The notes: generated from the sequence alone by a model not told the origin. A DNA stretch of 64,000 nt from Gossypium raimondii (GCF_025698545.1 NC_068576.1:50936390-51000389), one strand, 5' to 3'; positions 50,001 through 62,400 are shown, counted from the first letter of the stretch. Translations and numbers: made by a program.

Positions 50001-52327
50001 ACGTACACCTTTAGCAAACTGAATTGCTGACAGTGTTTTTCCCTCAAAGCTTCTTTTTCTTATCACTTTCACCATGCATTGATGTTTTGCGTCTGAAATC
50101 ATCATATAATTGCTCGAAGGGGCAATAAGAGCATTAACCTGATCAAGGAAACTTAGTCCCACCATAAAATCATAATCATCAAGTGGTATTACCTTAATGG
50201 ATACCTTCCCGGACCATTTGCCGAGTTGAAGATCCACTCCCTTTGCAACCCTCTTAATTGGAACACTTTCTGAGTTCACTGTTTTGATCCAACCCACTTT
50301 ATTTTCTATCTTTAGGCCTAGTTTACAAGCAGCCTCCTCGGATATGAACAAATCAGAAGCGTCTATGTCAACGAGCGCATTCAATTTTCTGTCAGCCACA
50401 ACGATGTCTACAAACATCAAACCAGGGCTCATTCTATCTTCGACACCCCCTAGTATCGAACCAAGATTGTTATCCTCCACATCGGACTCCCCATTTACTT
50501 CCATGGCAATGAGAGCGGCCTTCTTTGGGCAGTCCTTGATCATATGAGGACCATCACAGTGAAAGCAACTTATAGGCCCACTTTCTCTTGTCCCAAGGTT
50601 TCTTACCATTCCCGTTCCTAGTGGGCCTTTCTTTATCTCCCCCACTATTACCCTTTTGATTAAATCTGGGCTTAGAAGAATTGGGATTATCTTTCTTCCC
50701 ACCAAATTCAGCAAGCGATTCTGCTACTGACATAGCCTTGGTGAGTTCTTGAACTCTTCGGCGCTGTAACTCTTGCTTCGCCCACGGTTTTAATCCATCC
50801 ATGAAGGAAAAGAATGCCTCTTTCTCCCCCATATCTGAGATTTGGAGCATAAGCTCGCTAAACTCCTACACATACTCCCTCACAGTACCTTGTTACGCAA
50901 GCCGACGCAACTTTGCCCGAGCCTCATCCTCGGCATACTCTGGGTAAAATTGTACTTTGAACTCACATCGAAACTCTTCCTATGTTTCGATTTCGGTCCC
51001 ACCACGTCTCACATCAGTGGACCTACGACGCCACCACAACAAAGCAACGTCAGATAAATACATTGCAGTAGTAGTTACCTTAGTGACATCCTCCGTGATG
51101 CCTTTGGCACAGAAGTATTGCTCGATTCCCCACAAAAAGTTGTCCACATCTCTTGCGGACCTTATTCCCTTAAACTCCTTGGGCTTGAGAACACTAATAT
51201 TGGGCTTGGGAACACCAATATTGGGCTTGGGTGCGACAGCTGCTAACCCACCATTGCCCAAAACAACCTTGTAGATTGTGAGTTCACCCTTGAGCTCCGC
51301 AATCTCTCCCTTCAAGGCCGCCACCATAGCCTCAATGGCATCATCTCTACCAGTCAACTGTTCCACATTATCTGTCACATACACTTTGAGCTGCTCCTGC
51401 ATGGACTGCAATCCATCATGGAGCCTATCGTCGACATAATCAATCCTCTCCTTGATATCCCCCGCGAAATTTTCGAGAGTGACGACACGATCCTCTAAAG
51501 CTGACAATATGTCCCTCGAGCGACTAACTTTCCTTGCCCTCCCACAAGTCTCCATTCCCTCACATATCTGAGATTTGGAGCATAAGCTCGCTAAACTCCT
51601 GCACATACTCCCTCACAGTACCTTGTTACGCAAGCCGACGTAACTTTGCCCGAGCCTCATCCTCGGCATACTCTGAGTAAAACTGTGCTTTGAACTCACA
51701 TCGAAACTCCTCCTATGTTTCGATTTCGGTCCCACCACGTCTCACATCAGTAGACCTACGATGCCACCACAACAAAGCAACATCAGATAAATACATTGCA
51801 GCAGTAGTTACCTTAGTGACATCCTCTGTGATGCCTTTGGCACAGAAGTATTGCTCGATTCCCCATAAAAAGTTGTCCACATCTCTTGCGGACCTTGTTC
51901 CCTTGAACTCCTTAGGCTTGGGAACATCAATATTGGGCTTGGGTGCGACAACTGCTAACCCACCATTGCCCAAAACAACCTTGTAGATTATGAGTTCACC
52001 CTTGAGCTCCGCAATCTCTCCCTTCAAGGCCGCCACCATAGCCTCAATGGTATCATCTCTACTAGTCAACTGTTCCACATTATCTGTCACATACACTTTG
52101 AGCTGCTCCTGCATGGACTGCAATCCATCATGGAACCTATCGTCGACATCATCAATCCTCTCCTTGATATCCCCCGCGAAATTTTCGAGAGTGACGACAC
52201 GATCCTCTAAAGCTGACAATATGTCCCTCGAGCGACTAGCTTTCCTTGCCCTCACACAGGTCTCCATTCCCTCAACTTCTTTCGACATCTTTCAACGATA
52301 GCTATGAACCTTAGCTCGGATACCAAC

Positions 52328-52935
52328 TGTCACGGACTTAGAGTTTTCCCACGGATCCGTGCGGCCTTAGGCAGTTTCTTTGCTTAAAAACGCCTAAGTC
52401 AGCCTAACTTGCAGTGATAAAGGATTCAACAGTAAAAACGCCTAAGTCAGCTTAACTCGCAACGATAAAGGATTCAACATAATTCCCTTAAGGTTTCCAT
52501 GAAGAACAGCTGAAGAACGAAGTAAGAACGAGCCTTGAAAAATGAACAAAAGCAAGAACACTTGAGAGAAAAGTTTGAGTGAATACTCTCAAAATTCTTA
52601 TTAACAACTGAATGAATTACAATGAGCAAAGAGGTCTCTATTTATAGTTGAGCCTCCCTAAAATCAACGGTGTAAATCACAGTACATTAATGGCTACAAT
52701 TAAAAGCTGTATACAATTAGAACTCTAAGCTTACATAATCAGCTATATACAATTAGAATTATAAGATTCCATAATTATATCTTCTAGATCACTTCCCTTT
52801 TTACCGGGCTCTTGAGATGGGCTTTTAATCTCTCTAGGCACCGGGCCAGTTTGGTTGGGCCAAATGACCTCCCTTGAATACAATGGATCACACAAGTTTG
52901 TCATGGTTGCGTGCTCCCATGCGCAACCCATGACA
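52328..52935 (-). repeat. 5' LTR of the chromovirus
   Basis: 608 bp, starting TGTCACGG and ending CATGACA in plus orientation. The primer site just inside reads, on the minus strand, TTGGTATCCGAGCT (about 52312-52326), close to the initiator Met-tRNA complement used by many plant gypsy elements. Confidence 0.9.
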
Positions 52936-53455
52936 CATGCATTGATTCGTTAGGTTGTCTATGACCATTTTTTTTGTTTAAAGGAAGCAAGGTATATAAT
53001 TATTATTTTTATTAATTATTCCATATAACATAAATAAGTAGAATTCTTTAGAAGTTGAGATATCTATAATGTAATATAAATATTGGTGGTACCATATGAA
53101 CTTCAAATGAGAAAGAGGAAAGTAGGATCAAATTCTTTCATTATTACACCAATAAACCTTATTATTTACGAGCATGGACAAACAATGGTTATCTATAGAA
53201 AATACAAACATCATTATGATTTTACAATTGCAGAAATCCCAGAGATATAAAATAAATAGTAAGATAAGAAATAATAATGCAGTCCTCCTCCTGAATTAAA
53301 CTAAAACATGGTAAACCAACCTAATGAATGTTATATTAGGACAAAACATTGAGTTTTAGGTGTGCAATAAAGATAGGATAATTATTTGGTTCATTCAGCT
53401 TTTTATTGCATAACCTAAGAAAAAGCTTATGCACACTGAATTAATGAAATATAAT
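52936..53455. other. Intergenic, downstream of the putative lncRNA
   Basis: No gene frame. AATAAA on the minus strand at about 53402-53407 and 53462-53467 could end a minus-strand transcript. Confidence 0.4.
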
Positions 53456-53638
53456 GCAAGTTTTATTACATTAACCACTTTCCACACATTTCTTACATTC
53501 TTTATGCTAATAAAACATGGTAAATTGGACAAAGAATATAATAAAAGAAAGGCAGGATGGGTAGGTAGAGGAGGCTAAACTGTGAACTCATTAAAGAGAG
53601 GGATAAAAACAGATAATCAATTATTTAATACATGTGGG

Positions 53639-53663
53639 TCGGACCAGGAGTGCTTGATTCCCC
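53639..53663 (-). promoter_or_regulatory. Bulged miR166-complementary site (endogenous target mimic candidate)
   Basis: In plus orientation the site reads TCGGACCAGG, then AGTG, then CTTGATTCCCC. miR166 is UCGGACCAGG plus CUUCAUUCCCC. On a minus-strand RNA, miRNA positions 1-10 pair perfectly and positions 11-21 pair with a single C:C mismatch (position 14). Four unpaired bases lie exactly between positions 10 and 11, where cleavage would occur. That is the design of an endogenous target mimic, though the classic bulge has three bases. No complementary arm lies nearby, so it is not a MIR166 hairpin. Confidence 0.65.
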
Positions 53664-54097
53664 TTTGCATGGATGAATGATATTGATCACCAATATTCCA
53701 TGTTCAAACAAATATTGCAACCTTCTTCACTGAACAAACAGTTGGCTCTCGTTCTTATAAACGAAACAGAAACTTAACCTGAAATCCTGCATGGATGCAA
53801 CCCGCAAGAATGATGATGAGAACTGAAAAACACCCATTTGATTATAGGGAGTTTACATGCTAGAAAGTATGATTAAGATGATGATGAAGAAACCAGAGAA
53901 AAGTATAAATAGGGATAGGTAAAGGGGGGGGGGGGGAGGTAAAGCTTTTGAGGTGAGTGGGCGAGGCCTGAAATATGATTTGCCGTGCAACAGCACCACT
54001 GCTGTGCTGTAGAGTTGAGGAAGCTTAGTGTAGACGTATGTAGAAAGGCTAATCTTAGATTCCCGCATGCACACGCATGTGCACGTTACTCTTTTAC

Positions 54098-54211
54098 TCA
54101 TGACTCAAATTGTGGGGGGCATTCTTTTGTTTTGATATTCCCACTATATCCACAAATTAAGAAAAAGAAAACACAGACAGTGAAAAGTAATATTGGCTTC
54201 TTAATTTTCAT
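54098..54211 (-). CDS. Possible small secreted peptide frame (37 aa)
   Basis: ATG at 54211 opens MKIKKPILLFTVCVFFFLIC, a good signal-peptide shape (basic start, long hydrophobic core, small residue after), followed by GYSGNIKTKECPPQFES and a stop at 54098. There is no known family match. It lies near the 5' end of the putative lncRNA, so it may be a short non-conserved frame of that RNA or the first exon of an unrecognised gene. Low support. Confidence 0.22.
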   Translation of the reverse strand: MKIKKPILLFTVCVFFFLICGYSGNIKTKECPPQFES

Positions 54212-54295
54212 GTTTTGCTGAATAAATCCACTTAAGTTTACAAATTGTGTTGCCGATGACCTTAAAGATACATGCACTCTGTTTAATGCCAATGG

Positions 54296-54303
54296 TATTT
54301 ATA
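54296..54303 (-). promoter_or_regulatory. TATA box for the putative minus-strand lncRNA
   Basis: On the minus strand CACATATAAATACC contains TATAAATA, about 640 nt upstream of the bulged miR166 site. A separate TATA-like TATAAATAG on the plus strand at about 53904 points the other way. Confidence 0.4.
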
Positions 54304-55043
54304 TGTGATTCACATGATTATAACTAAGCATACCATAATTCATATATATATTTTTGTTGATTATATATAACTAATCATTTCAAGGGGTCTTTTTAAGAGA
54401 AAAAGAAAATTGTATACAGGTTAGTTGGCAGTGGGCACGCCGGGGACAAAGGGGAGGTGGACGTTACAATCTTGGCGTGGAAGAGAGTGGGTCCAATTGT
54501 AACTGACAGGACAGGACAGAACAGAACAGTACAGGAGATGGCGTTAAGAATAAGCATTTTATTTATTGTTTTCTAAGGATTGCCTCTCCTCAGCTCCCCT
54601 ATTTTTGTCTTAATTTGCATGTATGCATGAATGTCAATGTTATCCCAATCCAACCAAGTTTAGAGTTGTAGCACAACCTCACCCGTACTATTTTAATATA
54701 TATATATACAACCAATAAAATAAAATAAAAAATCATAAATGAACGTGCCCGTCTGTAGCCAAATTCTGATATAAAAATTACTAAATGCAAAGGGTATCCA
54801 AAATTTATGGGGTGCCATTTAGGCCAGTGCGTACTACAAAGCATACACACTAATGATGATGGAAATAAATATTATAAATAAATAACAAGGTTTCTTCCCA
54901 ATTTATTTTCCTGCAATCGAGAATCTCAATCAGAAGAGGTAGAAAATTTGTTAGCTTTTCAACCATGGAAATGAAGCTTCGAGGAAAGCTGAGGAAAACT
55001 TGAATAATTGAAATTGGCAGCAAAAGTGAAGGTGAGAGTAAAA
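54304..55043. other. Intergenic space and 3' UTR of the PIRL gene
   Basis: The right part is the likely 3' UTR of the LRR gene. A repeated 'GGACAGGACAGAACAGAACAG' motif is at about 54508-54532. No gene seen. Confidence 0.4.
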
Positions 55044-57901
55044 TCATCGCTCCTCGTCCAGAATAGGGTCCGTAGGACCAGCAGTTCCAAGGTACCCTGA
55101 TACAGTCTCACCAACCACTGAAACAGAGCGCTTCAACCAAGTTGTACTGCGTGTCAACCACCCATTCTCTTCCTCTTCATTTACTTCTATCATGCTCTTT
55201 CTTTCTTCCTCCGCAAGCTTGTCGGCCCACCTCTTTGCCATGAAAAGCTTCACTGCATCAACCCCTTGCTCTACTACTTCCAGAGGAGGAATGACAAGAG
55301 GATTTTGTTCCAAATTCAGTTTCTTCAGGTTGTCAAGCCTGCCAAATGTATCAGGAAGAGCCTGGATTTGGTTGTTACTGAGATCAAGCTCTTTAAGGTT
55401 GGTTAATTCACCAAGCGTCTCAGGAAGTTCTGTTAGATCAGAGAAATTGCTGCACACATTGAGGACCTCGAGATTTGTCAATCTCCCGATTTCATTCGGA
55501 AGTCCACGAAGTTCATTGAAGTGGGCATCCAGAAAACGCAATGACCTCATCTTACAAATAGAATTTGGTAGGGATCGGAGCTTGTTCAAATAAATTGAAA
55601 GCCTTTCTAGATTTCCTAATTCATTCCCAAGATTAGTTGGCAAGTATGCCAGGGAGTTAAAGCTCAAATCCAACTCCACCAAAGACCTGAATTGATGAAA
55701 ATCATATTTTAGGACGAATAATGACCAAAAACAATTTTTTTTTTATAATAATAAAACTAAAATTACCTGCAGTAACAAATGGAATCAGGTAAGGCATTCA
55801 GTTTATTTCCCGAGACATCCAAGATTTTCAAGTTCTGAAGCAATCCAATAGAGTCTGGAAGAGATTCCAGAAGATTCGAGGAAACATTTAGCTCCTCGAG
55901 TTTTTCTAATCCAGCAAGTGAGTCAGGAATAACCTGTATCAACATGCAGGTATAGTCAGATGAAAGACAAAATCTTAAAAGGCTCAAGATCCAGATTTAA
56001 TAAGCCTATACAAGCACCAGTAAATTGCTAACTTATCACTTTTAATTACAGAAACAAGAAAACAGAGACAATCTTACACATCATTGAAGTTAATTTTTAT
56101 CTGACAAACATGTCTGAATTAAGTTTTCTTTCTTTTTTTGGTAACGAAACAAGCATACAAATTCCACTATGGGGGAACGGGAAGAGAGCTTACACCTCTG
56201 TCACCAAAAATCACTATCTACCCAACGATTTTCGAGTTGGTACATACATTCCCTACCGGGGAACACGAGTGATCTAATTCAGCAAAACTAACGATCCCAT
56301 TAGCTTATAGTTTATTACATAATTATTGAGTAAAACAAACAATTCAAAAACTTCGGAATTTATTTACTTACAATTACATGTTTATATAAGCACAAAAACT
56401 ATATATATAAGATCCAAAAAAATGTTTCATCTTACAATTAATTGTATTTCATTCCTGCTAAATAAACCGGAGAAGGCTACCCCTGTCGAATTACGTTTTA
56501 TAAAAGTAGCACATTGTGTTTTAGTTTTCATTTCTCATACCCAACCGATCAGTGTTCTAGGTAACAAAGGTTTACAAAAAGGGTTAGAACCTGGAACATG
56601 AAGCCAACAGACTTAGAACCCAGTCTGAGTCGAGTTCAAAGTTTCATCTCTAATGTCTACAGACTAATTGTCAAAACAAAAAAGTGTAGGATTGTTTCCT
56701 AAGAATACTGGATTCACAAGTCCAGATGATTTTTTACAAGGGACATGAACTAAAGTGTATATATCATGAGAAATAGAAGGCGATATAACACTTATGCCAG
56801 GATGCAACCTATTCACAGCATCAACAACAACATATGAACAATATATTAGGGAAACTGCAAAATAGAAACTACATAGTTCTTACACCATTGTAGTTCACTG
56901 ATCACTAAATAACCCCATCAGCATTGTAAGCACTACCAATTCATAGTACCAGGAGCTGACATGTTATGGCCATTCCTTAAAAACAATGTTATCAACTTTG
57001 TTTCCTTCTAAGTGAAAACAAATATCTAAAAATGACTGATTGTGATGCTGATTATGTTACTTTTGGGTTCACTCTTCAATTCATCCACAGCCTTATCCAA
57101 TCACTTTCTAAATTCAAATAACTATGATTGCAACAGCAAGATTAAGAGAAAACATACCTCAAACTGATTACCGGAAAGATTAAGGGAAAGCAAGCCGCTA
57201 ATCTTCCCAAAGGCTTCGGGCAAATACCTGAGCTTCCTTCCACACAAATCAACCCTTTCCAATCCTTTGCCTTGCGCTTCCTCCAGTATCCCAACAACCT
57301 CCGGATTGGTCTCCTCAACTGGCTCCGAATCGTCCGCCACTTCTCCCGCCTTCTCATAAATCTTAACCAACCTCTCCTCGGCTTGCTTCACGAGCTTCCC
57401 GTACGCCTCGTGCATTTCGTCCAATTGCAGTATCGACTTGCACATAGATTTTTCCTGCTCAGCTTGTTGTCGAATCTGTTGCTCTTTGTCGGCCAAGTTG
57501 GCACGCCATTCGGCTTGATCCACACCCTCGGGTCGAGGAGAGAGGACGAGTTCTTCCAGGGATTTGGAGAGGTTGGAATCGATCTCGGCGAGCTTGTGGT
57601 GAGCCATGTCGACGGACTCGTGGTCGGGTCGGGGGCCGAGGGTTTGGAGGACAGAGCGGGTTTGGGCGACGTCGTAGATGGCATGGGTCATGGAAGCGAG
57701 GACTTTGGGATGGGAAAGGTGGGGCATCTGGTCGACTATTGGTGGCGGAGCAGTGGAGGAAGAGGCGGCGTCGATAGGCGGTGGTTGTTCGAGGTCGAAG
57801 GGGGTATCAGAGGAGGGTGAGGACTGGAGCCTGGATGAGATGGAAGGAAGGCGGGACAAAACATAGGAGAGGAGCGGGTAGCTTTTCAGGTTTGGATCCA
57901 T
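55044..57901 (-). CDS. Plant intracellular Ras-group-related LRR protein, PIRL1/PIRL9 type (517 aa)
   Basis: Three exons on the minus strand: 57901-57158, 55933-55767, 55686-55044. The 517-aa product has a long N-terminal helical, coiled-coil region (about residues 60-215; [20 protein letters not shown], then [16 protein letters not shown] and EEMHEAYG-like blocks). About ten leucine-rich repeats of the L-x-x-L-P type follow (about 222-445: [38 protein letters not shown]), and a C-terminal tail with [11 protein letters not shown]. This is the architecture of PIRLs, plant relatives of animal SHOC2/Sur-8 Ras-binding LRR proteins. Arabidopsis PIRL1 and PIRL9 are redundantly needed for pollen development; that role is transferred. 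The in-frame stretch upstream of 57901 has no ATG, so [19 protein letters not shown] is the start, as in PIRL1/9. Intron 1 (1.2 kb) holds no recognised element. Confidence 0.93.
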
Positions 57902-59488
57902 TTTCAGGGCCGGAGGATTTCCAATGCTGATTCTGGTTTTCCAAAGCTTTTTACAAGCTTTACGGTAGAGATTGGAGGAGATTCCCAAGGTTTCACTTTT
58001 CAGCTGGTTGTTTTGTGGCTTTCGGTTAGTATTATTATAAATGTTAAAATGTGATCAGGTCCCTCCACTTTTTGTACATTTAAAATTTAGTCCATTTCCT
58101 TTTATTTTAAAGAATTTAAACTTTCTGGTTTTCTTTTCATGTTTAAAATTGTAAATGCAATTATTAAAAAATTAGAATTATTCTATTAAATTCAAATACA
58201 TTATAACATTTTTAGTTGTTATATAAATGCTAAGTAAAGATTTTTTTAATTTCAAATGTCAATAGAATAATTTCAACAATATTAACAATTTGACCTAACT
58301 TTTAAAATTTTCAAAAATAAGTAAATAAATTCCTAAAAAATAAATTTAAAATATAAAAATTTAAAATTTAAAGCATATTTTAACATATTTTCAATATATT
58401 AATTACATATGATTAAATAAAATGGGTTTGCCTCTTATTATTGGTTTAATCACAATATAATCATTATTTAATTTTAGTAATAACAATTAGTTTATTAAAA
58501 TAATTATACTCTATAAAATGATTGTTTAAAATATAAATATTTTACTATCAATTATTGTTTAAAATGCTTTTCCATCCAATTTAATTTATTAAAATAAATG
58601 AATGAAAACAATAATACCTTCTCCTTACCTTTTTAAGCAAATGCCTTTCCTTCGTTTATTTTATTGTAAAAGTAAATGTTTTTTTGTGAAAGTAAATGTC
58701 TATCTTTTATTAAGATAGTTAATATTGCACCGGTAATTATATTTTACTGGAAATTTATTGATATTTCTGAAAAATCTTAATATTTTTATATAAAATATTT
58801 ACAAATATCAAATGAATTATATTACATAAATTTTCAATATAAAACATTGATGCACAGATGAATGCTTAATGTTCCACTTTTTTTCACTCAAATATTTAAT
58901 TTTAACTAAATTAAGTTGGGAAATATTTAGGTTTTTGAGGTAGATGATATGACCAAATTGAACTAAACTAAAGAATCAAAAGATCCAATACTTAAACCAA
59001 AATTTTTAATAATTTATTGGATAAGAATGGATAACCTAATCAATTTCCTTTCGGGATGCTGAGATGTGCTGTTATAAAAAAGAATTTGACTACTTGAGGG
59101 AGATGAACAAACTGAGAATAGAAGATAAAAGCAAAAATACTTCGTTGCAAACAATCACCAATCTCCCTGCTTGTTTCTGTTTCTATAATTAATACCCTTC
59201 TTCAAATTACAAACATCTTTTTCCTCTTCATAGTTAAACAAACAATAACTACTCACCATGTTCATCACAATTCTTGTAAACCCTAAAAGAGAAGAAAAAA
59301 ACAGAGTGAAACACTCTTCCCTTTTCTCTTTCTTCCTCCTATCAAAACTTTCTTTTAGCCAGAAATGGTACAGAAGATCGTTTGTGGCAGTTGTTGCCTC
59401 CTCGAGTTTCATTCACTTTCAACATTAATCTATCCTGCACGCTATTTTGTTGATTATTTGATCGATTGATGCCACCGAGTCTTACAAC
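57902..59488. other. Intergenic space between PIRL and MAK16
   Basis: The left part is the PIRL promoter and leader; the right part (from about 59100) is the MAK16 3' UTR. The middle is AT-rich with no gene. A minus-strand 85-aa frame at 59155-59412 lies in the UTR and looks non-coding. Confidence 0.45.
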
Positions 59489-62400
59489 TCAGAAGGTTAC
59501 CTTCTGCCTTTCACCACCCTCATGTTCAACCTGTGATAAACAAATACAATACAAATGGCATATCTTAGTACACCCATATTCTGGAAAGAAGATGTTCAAC
59601 ATCACCAGTGATGGTAAATACTCAAAATTGAATGTAATTTTTTCGTAGAAGGGGGGAACTCCATAAAACGGTACACCAAATTAAGTCTTATTTCCGGAAC
59701 AGGTGGCAGAGAAAAGATGTAATAAGATGCTATATACATGTAAAAGAAGCATCTCAAGCTACAGAATTAGATAGTAATTTGACAACTAAAACCATGAATG
59801 ATTACCAAGCCATGAACCAAAATACTTGGCACTGGTGGTATATGGCTAATTCCAAGCACACCAGAAACCAGTACAATGTTTCTTTCCAGATGTGACAATT
59901 GACCTAATATTAATTAGACAACAAAGTTTGTCATTTGAATCTTCTGCCCAACGCTTGTAAGAAATTTTGCAAGCCATATAATGTATAGTCACCATCTTTT
60001 AAAAAGAAAAAAGGGTAAATTTTCACTTAATTGAGGTATTAATGCTGAGGACCATCACATGAATAAAACATTGTCTAAAAATCAAGGATATCCACATGTG
60101 AAAATGACAAAAAATACCTACATGATAGCAGAAAACAAAGTTGGATAATGATTAGGATTCTTACCTCAACATGGATTCTTGGTCGCTTTTTCAACTTTTT
60201 ACCAAATTCATCTTTCTCAGACTTTTCATGTGCAGACTTGGACTTTCTTCTGACTCTCTGTTCTTCAACTGCATTTACTTCATCATCATCATCATCATCA
60301 TCAACTTCCTCATCTGTACAGAAATTTCAACCTTAGCAGAACTAAATAAGCAGAATTTCTTATCAGGCACATGGCATGCAGTTTGCGTGATAAGAAAGTA
60401 TCTTTCTCAAACAAACTGCAATATGTTCACAAAAAAGTAACTTCATACCATTTTGAAAGTCAATTAGATAGGAAGAAGAACAAACATGGTGTAGTATACA
60501 TGCATTTGTAACATTAAGCATGCACATTGAATGCAATATTGCATCATGCAAAAGTACCGAGAACACAGAAAAGAGTCATACCATTACCGATATGATAATC
60601 CTTCATACCCAAATCTTCTATATCATCTTCCTCTTCAAGCTCAAAGTTATCCTCAACATATTCAACTTCAGATTCCTGCTTATTCGCAGAAAATAAGCAG
60701 TGAGAAAAAAGAAAAAGCCTCAGACTATATACAACAATATGTAGTATAAAACAAACCTCTTCATTTTCATCCTCGGCCTGCAGATCATCTGTGTCAAGAG
60801 TTTGGAGGAATTTATTGAAGGGGAGGTTGTATATGCCATCATAAATTCCATTTTCAAGCCTTGCAAGCAACTCTTTCTCAATTGCCTGTAGAGGTATTAG
60901 TTAAAACCGATTTAAAGATACTATAACAAAGGGTAAGCAATTAAGCAGATAATAACCTTATCCAGAACTGCAGCTTTTTCAGCCTTTTCCTCCCTTCTAG
61001 CCTCTCTTTTCTTCTCCTTTCTGGGTGTAGTCATTATCTTCTCCCTATGGGAAAAAAGAAAGTAAACAGCTGAGGATGGCAAAAAGAAAATCCAGCATAC
61101 AAAAAAAAATGTCAATTAAAAATAAGTTTAGGAATCAAGAACAAAATTGCCACTATTGACTATATCATGGATCAGAGCTGAACTTAATAATTGTACTTCA
61201 ATTTTATTAAATTTAGCCACTATACTTCTAATTTTGTTGATTTTTTAATCCAGAAAAAAAAGACAGAATTTATGAAAAATTGCCATTTACATTACTATTG
61301 TCCAAAAACCAACGAAATTAGAAGTATAGTGGAAAAATTGGCCTTAATCCCTTGAAATTTTCAAGAATGGTACAAAAATTGCAGGCTTACATCCTCACTG
61401 ACTTCAACTAAAATGCTCACAGTTAAGCCCAATGCAAAGTACAGCAAACATATAAACAAGACATGATGAATGAAAATGAAATTTAAGACAGAAGCTTTTA
61501 GCAAGCATCATTGTTCTAGGAAATAAAGTTCTTTTCTATGACTTTCATCTACTAAATTCAACACAAACATCAAAACCATATAAATAAATAAAGTGAAATC
61601 AGAAGGGAACCTTGTTTTCAAGGCAAGTTTCCTCATGCGGATACGCATTTGGGTCATTTTTGTGAGACGCTGCTTTATTTTGTGCACAAGGAGCTTAGGC
61701 CAATACATCTTAACGAAAAGAGAGAGAAGGCAGGTTAAGCAATAGAAAGCCGTGAGCCAAAGTTAAAAGAAAAGAATTAGGCATTAGTGAAAGTGTAAAA
61801 CATGAGAAGAGATGGAATACCAGATGCTTGTCAATAAGTTCAAGTGCTTTCTCATAATTTCTGGGCAATTTTACTCTTTCCCATAAATCATTGGGTTTAT
61901 GAGCTCTTTCTATAGTCTTCATATATAAGTAAAAGACCCCTGCATAAGAGCATGACAGTAAATCCACTAAAGTTAACCACATAACAAACACTTGAATATA
62001 AATATACAGCAATCAGACTACCCAGTTAGGCAGTTAACTCTCATTCTCTAGCAACCGATCATAAAGCCAAATTACAAAAAAAAAAAAAAAGATGCTTAAA
62101 TTTTGATTATCATAACTAATGAAACAGATATTTTAATGAATTTAACACATTTGTATGGTAACCGATGTAACTGAGACTAACACAGCAAAAAACATTACCA
62201 TTAATTACTGTCTAATCCAGTAACACCCTCTTCTCCTTTCTCTATTTTTCTAAGCAAGATAAGTGGCAGATAAAATTAATAAAGAATGAAGAGTAAATTG
62301 AGTTACCATCGTGGTCACGGATAGTGGCGTAGCGACTGTTAGCGAGAGGGCAGGAACTACGATTGCAGATCCCAGTGACGTTATAAGGGTTTCTACAGAA

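Larger units (their letters stand above)
46460..52935 (-). mobile_element. Ty3/gypsy LTR retrotransposon fossil (chromovirus type)
   Basis: A full-length but broken element of about 6.5 kb on the minus strand. Order is LTR, gag (about 50.5-52.3 kb), protease (about 50.1-50.5 kb), reverse transcriptase (about 49.0-49.9 kb), RNase H (about 48.6-49.0 kb), integrase (about 47.2-48.5 kb) and a chromodomain end (about 47.0-47.25 kb), then LTR. RT before integrase with a chromodomain defines the chromovirus branch of Ty3/gypsy. The two LTRs differ at about 17 of 608 positions (near 97 percent identity), which suggests insertion roughly 1-4 million years ago depending on the rate used. The coding part is broken, with several breaks. 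The gag part holds a tandem segmental duplication of about 0.73 kb. CATG is shared by both flanks. Confidence 0.93.
53460..54270 (-). ncRNA. Putative lncRNA carrying a miR166 target mimic
   Basis: The block has no conserved protein frame. A TATAAATA box on the minus strand (54303-54296) would start a transcript near 54268; AATAAA signals (53467-53462, 53407-53402) would end it after roughly 0.8-0.9 kb. The transcript would contain the miR166-like bulged site (53663-53639) in its 3' half and a short signal-peptide-like frame (54211-54098) near its 5' end, the same layout as IPS1/At4-type mimic RNAs. Transcription is inferred; only the motifs are seen. A G13 run at 53924-53936 lies within it. 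Confidence 0.4.

Noticed and set aside
53639-53663. A decayed MIR166 gene rather than a mimic
   Set aside because: No star-like complementary arm was found in the roughly 150 nt on either side, and the four extra bases fall exactly at the slicing point, which favours the mimic reading.
53853-54101. 82-aa minus-strand frame with proline run and hydrophobic tail
   Set aside because: The proline run comes from the G13 homopolymer and the tail from AT-rich repeats; no family resemblance and no good start.
57272-57820. 182-aa plus-strand frame across PIRL exon 1
   Set aside because: It is antisense to a well-supported PIRL coding exon, with Gly/Leu/Arg-rich reverse-frame composition and no recognisable domain.
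59155-59412. 85-aa minus-strand frame with ATG
   Set aside because: It lies in the expected 3' UTR of MAK16, has no domain, and its composition (runs of K/E then F/L) looks non-coding.
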